In this document: positions 1 to 6,719 of the stretch, one piece after another
Position numbering within the stretch: the stretch's first letter is position 1
Layout of the letters: every line of letters starts with the position of its first letter
Source of the DNA: Clostridium sp.
GTDB taxonomy: Bacteria > Bacillota > Clostridia > Lachnospirales > Lachnospiraceae
Assembly (NCBI GenBank): GCA_004554205.1
Contig: SFNH01000082.1
Span: 1-8,150 of the forward strand
Length of the DNA: 8,150 nt
Direction of reading: 5' to 3'
Program-made: the position numbers and the translations under genes
The notes under the pieces: generated by a model
Told to the model about the DNA's origin: nothing
Databases searched by the model: none
What the model saw: the letters and a program-made list of their open reading frames with translations, nothing else

Positions 1-114
1 GGCTACTCCCAGCCGCAAAGCCCGGAAAACAGACCCGAACGTAAGCGGCGTATAGTATGTGCGAAAGGCCCCCTGTTCAGATTCTCCCGCGCAATATATC
101 GCTCAGGGAAATCG

Positions 115-906
115 TCAATCCAGGTCGTTATACCTCATTGCCCTGACACGCCTCAACTCATCAAAGACCACATTATTTAATACCTTGATGTAAGTGCCCT
201 TCATTCCCGAGGAGCGCGATTCGATCACGCCGGCGCTCTCAAACTTTCTTAAGGCATTTACGATCACGGAGCGGGTGATGCCGACCCGGTCGGCGATCTT
301 GCTCGCCACAAGGATTCCCTCGTCGCCCTCAAGTTCATCAAAAATATGCATGATCGCCTCAAGCTCCGAGAAGGATAACGTGCTGATCGCAGACCTGACG
401 ATCTGAATCTTCCTCGTCTCCTCCGCATTCTCCTCGTTGACAGAGCGCATCATCTCAAGGCCCACCACCGTAGTGCCATATTCGCTTAAGATAATGTCGT
501 CGATATCGTACTGCTCGTCGCACTTGTAAATGAAAAGCGTCCCCAGGCGCTCGCCCGCAATGTCGATCGGGGTGATGATCGCCTGATATTTTTTCGCGTA
601 CTCATCCGCAAATCCAAGTGTTGCCAGATTCACGTTTTCCTTGGTGGAGAGAATACTGAGAAGCCGCTCGTTTAACATGCTGTCCACAAAACCGCCCACC
701 TGGTCTGCGATCAGCTCCTCAATTTCATTTACGCCGGGACACAGGCCGACTCCCAGTACCTTTCCCTTCCTGCTGATGACCAGGATGTTGGAAAGGAGAA
801 TCTCGCTCAACACACTGCATATGTCGTTGAATACCACCTTGTGAGAGTTGTTATTGTGTAATAATTTGTTGATTTTTCTTGTTTTGTCAAGAAGTTGTAC
901 GCTCAT
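115..906 (-). CDS. codY: GTP-sensing global transcriptional repressor CodY
   Basis: The predicted 263-residue protein matches the usual CodY length (about 260). CodY is a cytoplasmic dimeric repressor that binds DNA when GTP, and in many species branched-chain amino acids, are plentiful; it controls nutrient acquisition and stationary-phase genes. Residues about 1-155 form the GAF-like sensor domain, with the recognisable segments SRKGKVLG and GERLGTLFI. A helical linker follows, then a winged helix-turn-helix at about 201-244 containing IADRVGITRSVIVNALRKF and GMKGTYIKVLN, nearly identical to the family signature. The start is the ATG at 904-906, which has AGAGGAGG nine bases upstream. The frame is open further (to 954), but those extra 16 residues would place the ribosome binding site inside the gene. 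Codons end in TGA at 115-117. It has its own promoter (966-994) and may also be read through from topA. The ligand-pocket region looks different from the Bacillus protein (see findings). Identity is secure; the effector is not. Confidence 0.97.
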   Translation of the reverse strand: MSVQLLDKTRKINKLLHNNNSHKVVFNDICSVLSEILLSNILVISRKGKVLGVGLCPGVNEIEELIADQVGGFVDSMLNERLLSILSTKENVNLATLGFADEYAKKYQAIITPIDIAGERLGTLFIYKCDEQYDIDDIILSEYGTTVVGLEMMRSVNEENAEETRKIQIVRSAISTLSFSELEAIMHIFDELEGDEGILVASKIADRVGITRSVIVNALRKFESAGVIESRSSGMKGTYIKVLNNVVFDELRRVRAMRYNDLD

Positions 907-915
907 TTCAAAAAA

Positions 916-923
916 CCTCCTCT
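916..923 (-). promoter_or_regulatory. Ribosome binding site that fixes the codY start
   Basis: The minus strand reads AGAGGAGG, near-perfect complementarity to the 16S rRNA tail, with a 9-base gap to the ATG at 904-906. This argues against the in-frame upstream ATG at 954 and gives CodY its usual N-terminus (MSVQLLDKTRKIN). Confidence 0.9.
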
Positions 924-965
924 GTTTATCCGGCATTTTGCTCTGAAATTGCATATACTACTTAA

Positions 966-994
966 ATTATAGCACAATTACCAGATAATAACAA
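966..994 (-). promoter_or_regulatory. Sigma-A-type promoter for codY
   Basis: On the minus strand there is TTGTTA (989-994, 4/6 to the -35 consensus), an exact 17-base spacer, and a perfect TATAAT (966-971). A TGC immediately precedes the -10, making it an extended -10 element. The predicted transcription start is near 959, giving a 5' leader of about 53 bases before the codY ATG. The spacer between topA and codY is A+T-rich compared with the coding sequence around it. Codon-independent agreement of both hexamers and spacing makes this a strong prediction, but it is not experimentally supported here. Confidence 0.8.
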
Positions 995-995
995 T

Positions 996-1010
996 CATTT
1001 TTTGAAAACA
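996..1010 (-). promoter_or_regulatory. Candidate CodY operator upstream of the codY -35
   Basis: The minus strand reads TGTTTTCAAAAAATG, which agrees at 11 of 15 positions with the established CodY box AATTTTCWGAAAATT. It ends one base upstream of the -35 element of the codY promoter, a location from which a repressor could interfere with RNA polymerase. CodY autoregulation is known in some Firmicutes, and the DNA-recognition helix here is close to the family consensus. Four mismatches in an A+T-rich spacer can arise by chance, so this is only a candidate. Confidence 0.4.
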
Positions 1011-1020
1011 GGAGCTGTTT
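1006..1020 (-). repeat. Small inverted repeat just after topA
   Basis: The sequence AAACAG-GAG-CTGTTT (plus strand) is a perfect 6-base inverted repeat with a 3-base loop, starting 9 bases after the topA stop codon. The stem is short, has only two G/C pairs and is not followed by a clean U-tract, so it would be at most a weak terminator. It overlaps the candidate CodY box by five bases. Its position between topA and the codY promoter is suggestive, but nothing stronger can be claimed. Confidence 0.3.
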
Positions 1021-1028
1021 AAGACGAA

Positions 1029-3107
1029 CTACTGTGATTTTAAATTCGTGCTGTAGCCGCACTGTTCATTGGCGCACAATAGTTTGTTCCCCTTCTCGAC
1101 CATAAAGCTGCCGCACTTCGGACAGCGCTCGACGGACGGCTTCTGCCAGGACATGAAATCGCACTCCGGGTTATTCTCACAGCCGTAATAGCGCCTGCCC
1201 TTCTTGGTTTTCTTTATGACGAGATCCTTTCCGCACTTCGGGCAGGGAACGCCGATCTTCTCAAGATACGGCTTGGTATTCTTGCACTCCGGGAAGCCCG
1301 GGCATGCCAGGAACTTTCCGTGAGGGCCGTACTTGATCACCATGTTGCGCCCACAGACATCACACAGTACATCCGACACCTCGTCGGCAATCTTCACGGA
1401 CTCCAGGCTCTTTTCCGCAGCCTTCACTGCCCGGTTAAGATCCGGGTAGAAATTTTCCACGATCGTCTTCCACTTCACGCTTCCGTCTGCCACCTTGTCG
1501 AGGAGCATCTCCATATTTGCCGTAAAATTCAGATCGACAATGCTGGGGAAGCACTGCTTCATAATCCCGTTGACCGCCTCGCCGAGCTCGGTCACATAGA
1601 GATTTTTGTTTTCCTTCGTGATATAGTGCCTTGCGAGGATCGTCGTTATCGTGGGCGCGTAGGTGCTCGGACGGCCGATGCCCTGCTCCTCGAGCGCCTT
1701 TACAAGAGATGCCTCCGTGTAATGCGCCGGCGGCTGGGTAAAATGCTGGCTGGGCTTAAGCTCTGACAGCTTCAGCACATCGCCCGCTTCCAGCCTGCCG
1801 AGCATCTTATTTGTCTCCCCCTTCTCATCCTCCTGCACATAGACCGACATAAAGCCGTCAAAAGTCAGCTTCGATGCGGACAGGGTAAACACATAGCTGC
1901 CTGCCGCCACCTTCACTGACGTGGTCTCATAGATTGCCGGCTGCATACGGCTCGCCGCAAAGCGCTTCCAGATGAGCTGATACAGGCGGAACTGATCGCG
2001 CTGCAGGGAATCCTTTAAGGCGGCAGGCGTCAGGGAAATATCAGTGGGACGGATGGCCTCATGCGCGTCCTGAATCTTTGCAGCTGTCTTTTTCACCGGC
2101 CCGGATTTAAAGACATACCTCTCGCCGTAATTGCTCTTGATATAGGCGCGTGCCGCCGCATCCGCCTCATCGGCGATCCGGGTGGAATCCGTACGCAGGT
2201 AGGTGATGAGACCGATGGTTCCATGTCCCTTCACATCAACGCCCTCGTAGAGCTGCTGCGCGATCCGCATAGTCTTCTGAGTTGAGAAGTTTAAGACCTT
2301 CGAGGCCTCCTGCTGGAGCGTGCTCGTAGTAAATGGGATCGGCGGCTTCTTCGCCCGCTCTCCGGTTTTCACCTCATCAACCACAAACTCCCGGTCTTCC
2401 ACCGCTTTCACGATTTCTTCCAGCTCTTCTTTTCTGCGTATGGCGATCTTCTCATCCCTGCTCCCGTAAAACTTCGCCGTCAGAGGACGCTTTCCGCCTT
2501 TCTGGAAAAGCTCCGCGTCAAGATTCCAGTACTCCTCCGGAATGAATGCGGAAATCTCATCCTCCCTGTCACAGATCATCCGCAGGGCGACCGACTGCAC
2601 GCGCCCGGCGCTTAAGCCCCTCTTCACCTTTTCCCAGAGAAGGGGGCTGATGCCGTAGCCCACCATACGGTCAAGGATCCTTCTCGTCTGCTGTGCGTCC
2701 ACCAGATTCATGTCAATGGCGCGCGGATTTTTAAGAGACGCCTTCACCGCATTCTTCGTGATCTCGTTGAAGCTGATGCGGTAAATCTTCTTGTCCTTCG
2801 CCTCGTCAAGCTTTAACGCCTTTAAAAGATGCCACGAGATCGCCTCCCCCTCGCGGTCCGGGTCGGTTGCCAGATAGATTTTATCCGCCTTTTTGACTTC
2901 CTTCCTCAGCTTTGCAAGAATGTCGCCCTTGCCGCGGATCGTAATATACTTCGGCTCATAATCATGCTCCACGTCAATGCCGAGACTGCTTTTAGGCAGA
3001 TCGCGCACATGTCCGTTGGAGGCATCCACCTCATAGGCGGAGCCGAGAAATTTCCGGATTGTTTTTACCTTTGCCGGTGATTCCACGATAACCAAACTGT
3101 TCGCCAT
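1029..3107 (-). CDS. topA: DNA topoisomerase I (type IA)
   Basis: This 692-residue enzyme relaxes negatively supercoiled DNA by cutting one strand through a 5'-phosphotyrosine link and passing the other strand. The N-terminal Toprim domain begins at once with SLVIVESPAK (catalytic Glu near residue 9) and carries the metal-binding ATDPDREGE segment (about 80-88). SAGRVQSVAL follows at about 166-175, and the catalytic tyrosine lies in TYLRTDSTR (Tyr about 303). The C-terminus has three four-cysteine zinc ribbons starting near residues 582 (CDVCG), 622 (CPKCG) and 662 (CPKCG), a common arrangement in Firmicutes. The ATG at 3105-3107 is preferred because AGGAG lies 5 bases upstream. An in-frame GTG at 3111-3113 overlaps that ribosome binding site and is too close to use. 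The gene follows dprA by 8 bases and is probably translationally coupled to it. Confidence 0.98.
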   Translation of the reverse strand: MANSLVIVESPAKVKTIRKFLGSAYEVDASNGHVRDLPKSSLGIDVEHDYEPKYITIRGKGDILAKLRKEVKKADKIYLATDPDREGEAISWHLLKALKLDEAKDKKIYRISFNEITKNAVKASLKNPRAIDMNLVDAQQTRRILDRMVGYGISPLLWEKVKRGLSAGRVQSVALRMICDREDEISAFIPEEYWNLDAELFQKGGKRPLTAKFYGSRDEKIAIRRKEELEEIVKAVEDREFVVDEVKTGERAKKPPIPFTTSTLQQEASKVLNFSTQKTMRIAQQLYEGVDVKGHGTIGLITYLRTDSTRIADEADAAARAYIKSNYGERYVFKSGPVKKTAAKIQDAHEAIRPTDISLTPAALKDSLQRDQFRLYQLIWKRFAASRMQPAIYETTSVKVAAGSYVFTLSASKLTFDGFMSVYVQEDEKGETNKMLGRLEAGDVLKLSELKPSQHFTQPPAHYTEASLVKALEEQGIGRPSTYAPTITTILARHYITKENKNLYVTELGEAVNGIMKQCFPSIVDLNFTANMEMLLDKVADGSVKWKTIVENFYPDLNRAVKAAEKSLESVKIADEVSDVLCDVCGRNMVIKYGPHGKFLACPGFPECKNTKPYLEKIGVPCPKCGKDLVIKKTKKGRRYYGCENNPECDFMSWQKPSVERCPKCGSFMVEKGNKLLCANEQCGYSTNLKSQ

Positions 3108-3112
3108 AGCCA

Positions 3113-3117
3113 CTCCT
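3113..3117 (-). promoter_or_regulatory. topA ribosome binding site straddling the dprA stop
   Basis: The minus strand reads TTTAGGAGTGGCTATGG. The dprA stop codon TAG (3116-3118) shares its last two bases with the AGGAG of topA, and the topA ATG follows 5 bases later. A ribosome terminating on dprA therefore sits on the topA initiation region, the usual layout for translational coupling. It also decides between the ATG at 3107 and the GTG at 3113. Confidence 0.85.
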
Positions 3118-4231
3118 AAATCTTTTTACCATAATAATTTGCGGACCGGAACACATATCCCTGAAGCTCGAGCTCTAAAAGAATGTTCATGCACTCACTG
3201 ACAGACAGCCCGGTTTCCGACAGGATCTCTTCCATGTGTTTCGGCTTAAAATCCAAGCAACTATACACCATTTTTTCTTTCTTTGCAAGACTATTTACAT
3301 TTTTTTCACGAATTATTAACTCTTTCCCGCATTTTACGCCGAGGTACTCGAGGATGTCGCCGGGGGAAAGCGCCATATACGCCCCCTGCTGGATCAGCCG
3401 GTTGCAGCCCCCGCTTAAATGATCCGTAATGCGTCCGGGCACGGCAAAGATATCCCTTCCCTGCTCAAGAGCAAACTCCGCCGTGATCAGGGAACCGCTC
3501 CTTTCACGTGCTTCCACCACAAGCACCGCATCGGAAAGACCGCTGATTATGCGGTTGCGCCGTGGAAAATGGTTTTTCAGGGGAGGTACGCCGGGATAAA
3601 ACTCGGAGAGTATGCCGCCGGAGCCTATCATCTCCTCATAGAGCGCGTAATTGGCGGACGGGTAACAGATATTCACGCCGCATCCCAGCACGCCAAAGGT
3701 AGGCGTCCCCCCTGTAAGCGCGCCGCGGTGTGATGCCCCGTCGATCCCGAGCGCCAGGCCGCTGATAATCTGAACACCCTCCGACGATAAGGCGCGCCCA
3801 AACTCCTTTGCGAGCTGTTCCCCGTAGGCGGAACAGCCGCGCGCCCCAACGATGGCGACCGCAGGCTTTCCATCCTCCGGAAGCCTTCCGCGGACGAAAA
3901 GCCCCATCGGATAGTCATAGATTTCCATGAGACGTTTCGGGTACTCCTCATCAAGCGGCGTCACGAACAGGATTCCCTGATCCTGTAACTGCTCATACTG
4001 ACTTTCACACTCTGAAAACTCTCCCCTCGCCTTAACAAGCGCCTCAAGCTGTCCCTCATTAAGAATGCCGGACTGCCTTATGGCTCTTTCTTCTATATTA
4101 TATATCGACGAAAAGCTCCCGAAATACCCGCCCAGATTTCTCAAGACGGAATCGGAAAGCCCCGGAACGCGGCAAAGCCAGTAGAGCGCCCTGCGCTCCC
4201 TCTCCTTTTCTGTCTGAACAGTCTGCGTCAT
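3116..4231 (-). CDS. dprA: DNA-processing protein DprA (Smf)
   Basis: DprA binds incoming single-stranded DNA during natural transformation and loads RecA onto it; the family is widespread even in bacteria not known to be competent. The 371-residue protein has an N-terminal SAM/HhH-like helical region (about 13-65), then the Rossmann-like core. In the core, AVAIVGARGCSAYG lies at about 125-137, ISGLALGIDGASHRGA at 156-171, FPRRNRIISGLSDAVLVVEA at 222-241 and GSLITAEFALEQGRDIFAVPG at 246-266. The C-terminal 50 or so residues (about 318-371) look like the winged-helix DprA C-domain (HMEEILSETGLSVSECMNIL). The ATG at 4229-4231 has AAAGGAG 9 bases upstream (4241-4247), inside the end of comM. The two genes are separated by only 3 bases, indicating a single transcript. 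All core motifs are intact, with no sign of decay. Confidence 0.97.
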   Translation of the reverse strand: MTQTVQTEKERERRALYWLCRVPGLSDSVLRNLGGYFGSFSSIYNIEERAIRQSGILNEGQLEALVKARGEFSECESQYEQLQDQGILFVTPLDEEYPKRLMEIYDYPMGLFVRGRLPEDGKPAVAIVGARGCSAYGEQLAKEFGRALSSEGVQIISGLALGIDGASHRGALTGGTPTFGVLGCGVNICYPSANYALYEEMIGSGGILSEFYPGVPPLKNHFPRRNRIISGLSDAVLVVEARERSGSLITAEFALEQGRDIFAVPGRITDHLSGGCNRLIQQGAYMALSPGDILEYLGVKCGKELIIREKNVNSLAKKEKMVYSCLDFKPKHMEEILSETGLSVSECMNILLELELQGYVFRSANYYGKKI

Positions 4232-4234
4232 AGG

Positions 4235-5770
4235 CTATGTCTCCTTTCCCCAGTAGCGCTCCTCTGCTTCCCAATAGCTGACCGCCTCGATAAGATGGTC
4301 TCTTGATATCTGAACCGCACCGTCAAGATCCGCAATGGTTCTGGCAACCTTAAGAATCTTGTGACAGCCCCTGGCGCTTAGATGAAGCTTCGCAAAAACA
4401 TCCTGTAAAAAGATATCATCCTCCTTTGACAGGCGGCAGTACCTCCTGATCTGACGTATCCCCATCTCACTGTTGAAGAGGATGCGCTCGCCCTCAAACC
4501 GCTTCTTCTGGATATCCCTCGCCTGCTCAATCCGTTCGCGTATCCGCTCAGACGATTCATTCTCACCCCGCTGTGCGATCTCCCGGTAAGTAACCGGCGC
4601 CGCCTCCACGCAGATGTCAATCCGGTCAAGCAGTGGACGCGAAATGCGCCCTAAATAGCGCCGCACCTGCACATCCGTACAGAAGCACCGCTCTCTGTTC
4701 GGATAAAATCCGCATGGGCAGGGATTCATCGCCGCCACCAGCATGAAATTCGCCGGGAATTCGCAGGTGCCGTTCACGCGCGCCACCGTCACCTTTTTTT
4801 CCTCCATGGGCTGGCGCAGGATCTCAAGCGTCTTTCTCTGAAACTCCGGCAGCTCGTCTAAGAACAGGACGCCGCGCGAGGCCAGCGAGATCTCTCCCGG
4901 CTTCGGCGACCTCCCCCCGCCTGTCATAGCCTGTGCGCTGATGGTGTGGTGGGGCGAACGGTAGGGGCGCAGCTTCATGAGGGCTTTTCCGGGAGGCAGC
5001 ATTCCGCAGACGCTGTATATCTTGGAAACCTCAAGCTGCTCCTTCTTTGAAAGCTGCGGCATAATGCCCGGGATGCGCTGCGCCATCATGCTCTTTCCGC
5101 TGCCGGGCGGCCCGATATAGAGAAGGTTGTGCCGGCCCGCGACTGCCACCTCGGTGGCTCTGCGCACCAGCTTCTGGCCGTTCACCTCGTTAAAATCGAC
5201 CGGGTACGACGCCTCCTCATCGTCCTCTTCCGCGAGCGGCTCCTCCTCCCGTATCAGCACAGGATTATTTAAATACTCCACGAGCTCTTTTAAGTCATGA
5301 ACCTTCACGATTGAAATTCCATCGACCGCAAGACCCTCACGCACATTTTCCTCCGTCAGAAAGCAGCGCCTGATGCCGTTCCCGGACATACCGATCACCA
5401 TCGGGAGAACGCCCAAAACGGGCTTGATCCGCCCGTCAAGCCCAAGCTCCCCCAAAAAAGCGGAATCCTTGAGCACGCCCGGCTCCACAACCCCACAGGA
5501 TGCCAGCACCGCCACCGCCACGGGAAGATCATAGGCAGTCCCCTCCTTTCTCACGTTTGCCGGGGACAGATTGACCGTAATCTTGGCGGGCGGGAGACGA
5601 AAACCTGAATTTTTCATGGCGGAGCGAACGCGCTCCTCCGCTTCTTTCACCTCGGATGAGAGGTATCCCACCATATGGAACCCGGGAAGCCCGTCGCTTA
5701 CATCTGCCTCCACCTGCACGACATATCCCTCAATGCCCTTGAGGCCGCCGCTATATACTTTGCTGAACAA
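4235..5770 (-). CDS. comM: ComM/YifB-family Mg-chelatase-like AAA+ ATPase
   Basis: This family is related to the magnesium chelatase subunit ChlI. ComM in Vibrio and Acinetobacter is a hexameric helicase that promotes branch migration so that taken-up DNA is integrated; the Firmicutes members are less studied. The 511-residue protein has an N-terminal Lon-like (S5-fold) domain (about 13-165) with DGLPGFHMVGYLSSEVKEA and ITVNLSPANVRKEG. It then has a Walker A motif GPPGSGKS (220-227), Walker B GVLFLDELPEF (about 300-310) and a cysteine cluster in NPCPCG (C351, C353) and RCFC (C362, C364). A SRPLLDRID segment (377-385) and a C-terminal Mg-chelatase lid end the protein. I place the start at TTG (5768-5770): it gives the family N-terminus MFSKVYSGGLKGIEG and has AAAGGAG 8 bases upstream. 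The frame extends upstream to another TTG (5794), but that would contain the ribosome binding site. A promoter lies at 5890-5918. The competence role is inference here. Confidence 0.94.
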   Translation of the reverse strand: MFSKVYSGGLKGIEGYVVQVEADVSDGLPGFHMVGYLSSEVKEAEERVRSAMKNSGFRLPPAKITVNLSPANVRKEGTAYDLPVAVAVLASCGVVEPGVLKDSAFLGELGLDGRIKPVLGVLPMVIGMSGNGIRRCFLTEENVREGLAVDGISIVKVHDLKELVEYLNNPVLIREEEPLAEEDDEEASYPVDFNEVNGQKLVRRATEVAVAGRHNLLYIGPPGSGKSMMAQRIPGIMPQLSKKEQLEVSKIYSVCGMLPPGKALMKLRPYRSPHHTISAQAMTGGGRSPKPGEISLASRGVLFLDELPEFQRKTLEILRQPMEEKKVTVARVNGTCEFPANFMLVAAMNPCPCGFYPNRERCFCTDVQVRRYLGRISRPLLDRIDICVEAAPVTYREIAQRGENESSERIRERIEQARDIQKKRFEGERILFNSEMGIRQIRRYCRLSKEDDIFLQDVFAKLHLSARGCHKILKVARTIADLDGAVQISRDHLIEAVSYWEAEERYWGKET

Positions 5771-5778
5771 CGATAAAA

Positions 5779-5785
5779 CTCCTTT
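5779..5785 (-). promoter_or_regulatory. Ribosome binding site supporting a TTG start for comM
   Basis: AAAGGAG on the minus strand lies 8 bases before the TTG at 5768-5770. No in-frame ATG is available near the conserved family N-terminus, so initiation at TTG is the best reading. The site is only two bases from the inverted repeat at 5788-5803, so leader folding could influence its accessibility. Confidence 0.75.
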
Positions 5786-5787
5786 CC

Positions 5788-5803
5788 GAAGCAATCATGC
5801 TTC
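5788..5803 (-). repeat. Inverted repeat next to the comM ribosome binding site
   Basis: The plus strand reads GAAGCA-ATCA-TGCTTC, a perfect 6-base stem with a 4-base loop, ending two bases upstream of the comM ribosome binding site in the predicted leader. A second repeat, GTACG-AAG-CGTAC, lies at 5838-5850. No long U-tract follows either, so they are not terminators. They might be leader hairpins or operator half-sites, or be chance. Confidence 0.35.
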
Positions 5804-5889
5804 CTGTTTGTTTTTATCTTTTCCGCTCTGGAATCCGGTACGAAGCGTACTGATGATCGATCCTGAAATACTAGAGAAAAGATAATAAT

Positions 5890-5918
5890 ACTATAATCGT
5901 TCTTCAGCAAAAAAGCAA
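5890..5918 (-). promoter_or_regulatory. Promoter for the comM-dprA-topA operon
   Basis: The minus strand has TTGCTT (5913-5918, 3/6 to the -35 consensus), a 17-base spacer and TATAGT (5890-5895, 5/6 to the -10 consensus). The predicted start near 5883 would give a leader of about 113 bases before the comM TTG. The 153-base gap in front of comM is the only gap between genes, apart from topA-codY, large enough to hold a promoter. The -35 is weak, so an activator or an alternative alignment (a TATTAT lies just downstream) is possible. Confidence 0.55.
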
Positions 5919-5923
5919 GGGTT

Positions 5924-6676
5924 TTATGAAAACTCGGTCATATACGGTCTGTAGCGCAGCGGAAGCATATTCATCTGGCAGCGCGGATTCTTCCGCTCCT
6001 TTATGGCGATGGATTGATGGAAGGTCTGCCAGAGCTTTTCAAACTGCTCCTCGTCGGTCTCCCTCGAAAGCCTCGCCTGCCACTGTCCGGAGGAGACGCG
6101 GAGCATCACCCAGCCGCCTCCCGCTTTGTGGACGGCCGCCTTTTTCCGTCCACAGTCATAGATGATCCAGTTTTCCTCCGGCATCCTGTCGGCAAAGTGG
6201 GGGGCAAGCAGCACAGTCACATCATTCTCCGGCCTGATCTTCGCTAAAAGGACTCCGTCCCTCATCTGGGAAAACCGGGTGAAGCCCCGCATATGATCGT
6301 ACTCCCGCGAAATATTGCGGTTCATGGAAAAAATCTCATAGACCTCTGGGATCTGAATCCTGTCCGCCGCTTTCGCCCCCACGGAAAACGCATAGATCAG
6401 GAAGCGGTAGATCTTGTCGCCGCGGCGCTTATCCTTTGACAGCGCCGCCTTAAAAAGCTGCTCATAGATATCCTCCGAGAGCTTCCGCCGGATGCTGCTT
6501 ATCACCTTACCGGCCTTCTCGGGCGTCGTCTGCACCTCCCGGTAATCGCAGAAGAACTCCCTGTCGCACCCTTCGGGTTCGATGCGCACATTCCCGTGCC
6601 CCAGGCGGCTCATCCAGGCATCGTAGATGGCACACCAGATATCGTCCACTTCCTCGCCACAGAGAAATACGGTCAT
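5924..6676 (-). CDS. Putative DNA repair/metabolism protein, partner of the radical SAM protein (TIGR03915/DUF4130-like)
   Basis: This 250-residue protein has the features of the family found next to a helix-hairpin-helix radical SAM protein in many bacteria and annotated only as a probable DNA metabolism protein. Its biochemical activity is unknown. Recognisable segments are the N-terminal FLCGEEVDDIWCAIYDAW (4-21), YRFLIYAFSVG (90-100) and HMRGFTRFSQM (128-138). LAPHFADRMPEENWIIYDCG (157-176) and the C-terminal LPLRYRPYMTEF (238-249) complete the set. In some genomes this protein is fused to a uracil-DNA-glycosylase-like domain; here it ends at the usual C-terminus and no such domain is present. 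The ATG at 6674-6676 has AAGGAGAG 6 bases upstream. The frame stays open for another 70 codons, but those overlap the end of the radical SAM gene and have shadow-frame composition. The gene starts 43 bases after that gene's stop, so the two are probably cotranscribed. I see no convincing terminator before comM. Family assignment is from memory of conserved motifs. Confidence 0.85.
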   Translation of the reverse strand: MTVFLCGEEVDDIWCAIYDAWMSRLGHGNVRIEPEGCDREFFCDYREVQTTPEKAGKVISSIRRKLSEDIYEQLFKAALSKDKRRGDKIYRFLIYAFSVGAKAADRIQIPEVYEIFSMNRNISREYDHMRGFTRFSQMRDGVLLAKIRPENDVTVLLAPHFADRMPEENWIIYDCGRKKAAVHKAGGGWVMLRVSSGQWQARLSRETDEEQFEKLWQTFHQSIAIKERKNPRCQMNMLPLRYRPYMTEFS

Positions 6677-6682
6677 GACAAA

Positions 6683-6690
6683 CTCTCCTT
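6683..6690 (-). promoter_or_regulatory. Ribosome binding site fixing the start of the partner protein
   Basis: AAGGAGAG on the minus strand lies 6 bases before the ATG at 6674-6676. It selects the MTVFLCG start over the in-frame ATGs at 6694 and 6886, the last of which would overlap the upstream gene by about 165 bases. Confidence 0.85.
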
Positions 6691-6719
6691 CCATCGTTTT
6701 ATATCGGCTGTCAAACCAG

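Noticed and set aside
1..114. Terminator, tRNA or start of another gene downstream of codY
   Set aside because: Imperfect inverted repeats such as GCCGC/GCGGC are visible, but there is no U-tract, no tRNA T-loop or cloverleaf and no start codon with a ribosome binding site. The short open frames give no recognisable peptide.
907..954. N-terminal extension of CodY by 16 residues from an ATG at 954
   Set aside because: The strong AGAGGAGG lies inside this extension at 916-923, the extra residues are not CodY-like, and the predicted transcription start near 959 would leave almost no leader.
1006..1020. Rho-independent terminator after topA
   Set aside because: The stem has only 6 pairs, four of them A-U, and is not followed by a run of U residues, so read-through into codY is likely.
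1320..1766. 148-codon plus-strand frame opposite topA
   Set aside because: It lies wholly within topA and mirrors its zinc-ribbon and core codons, with no start signal and a composition typical of an antisense shadow.
6677..6719. Promoter between the radical SAM gene and its partner (a TTGACA is present)
   Set aside because: The TTGACA has no -10 hexamer at a suitable distance before the ATG at 6676; the 43-base gap fits simple cotranscription.
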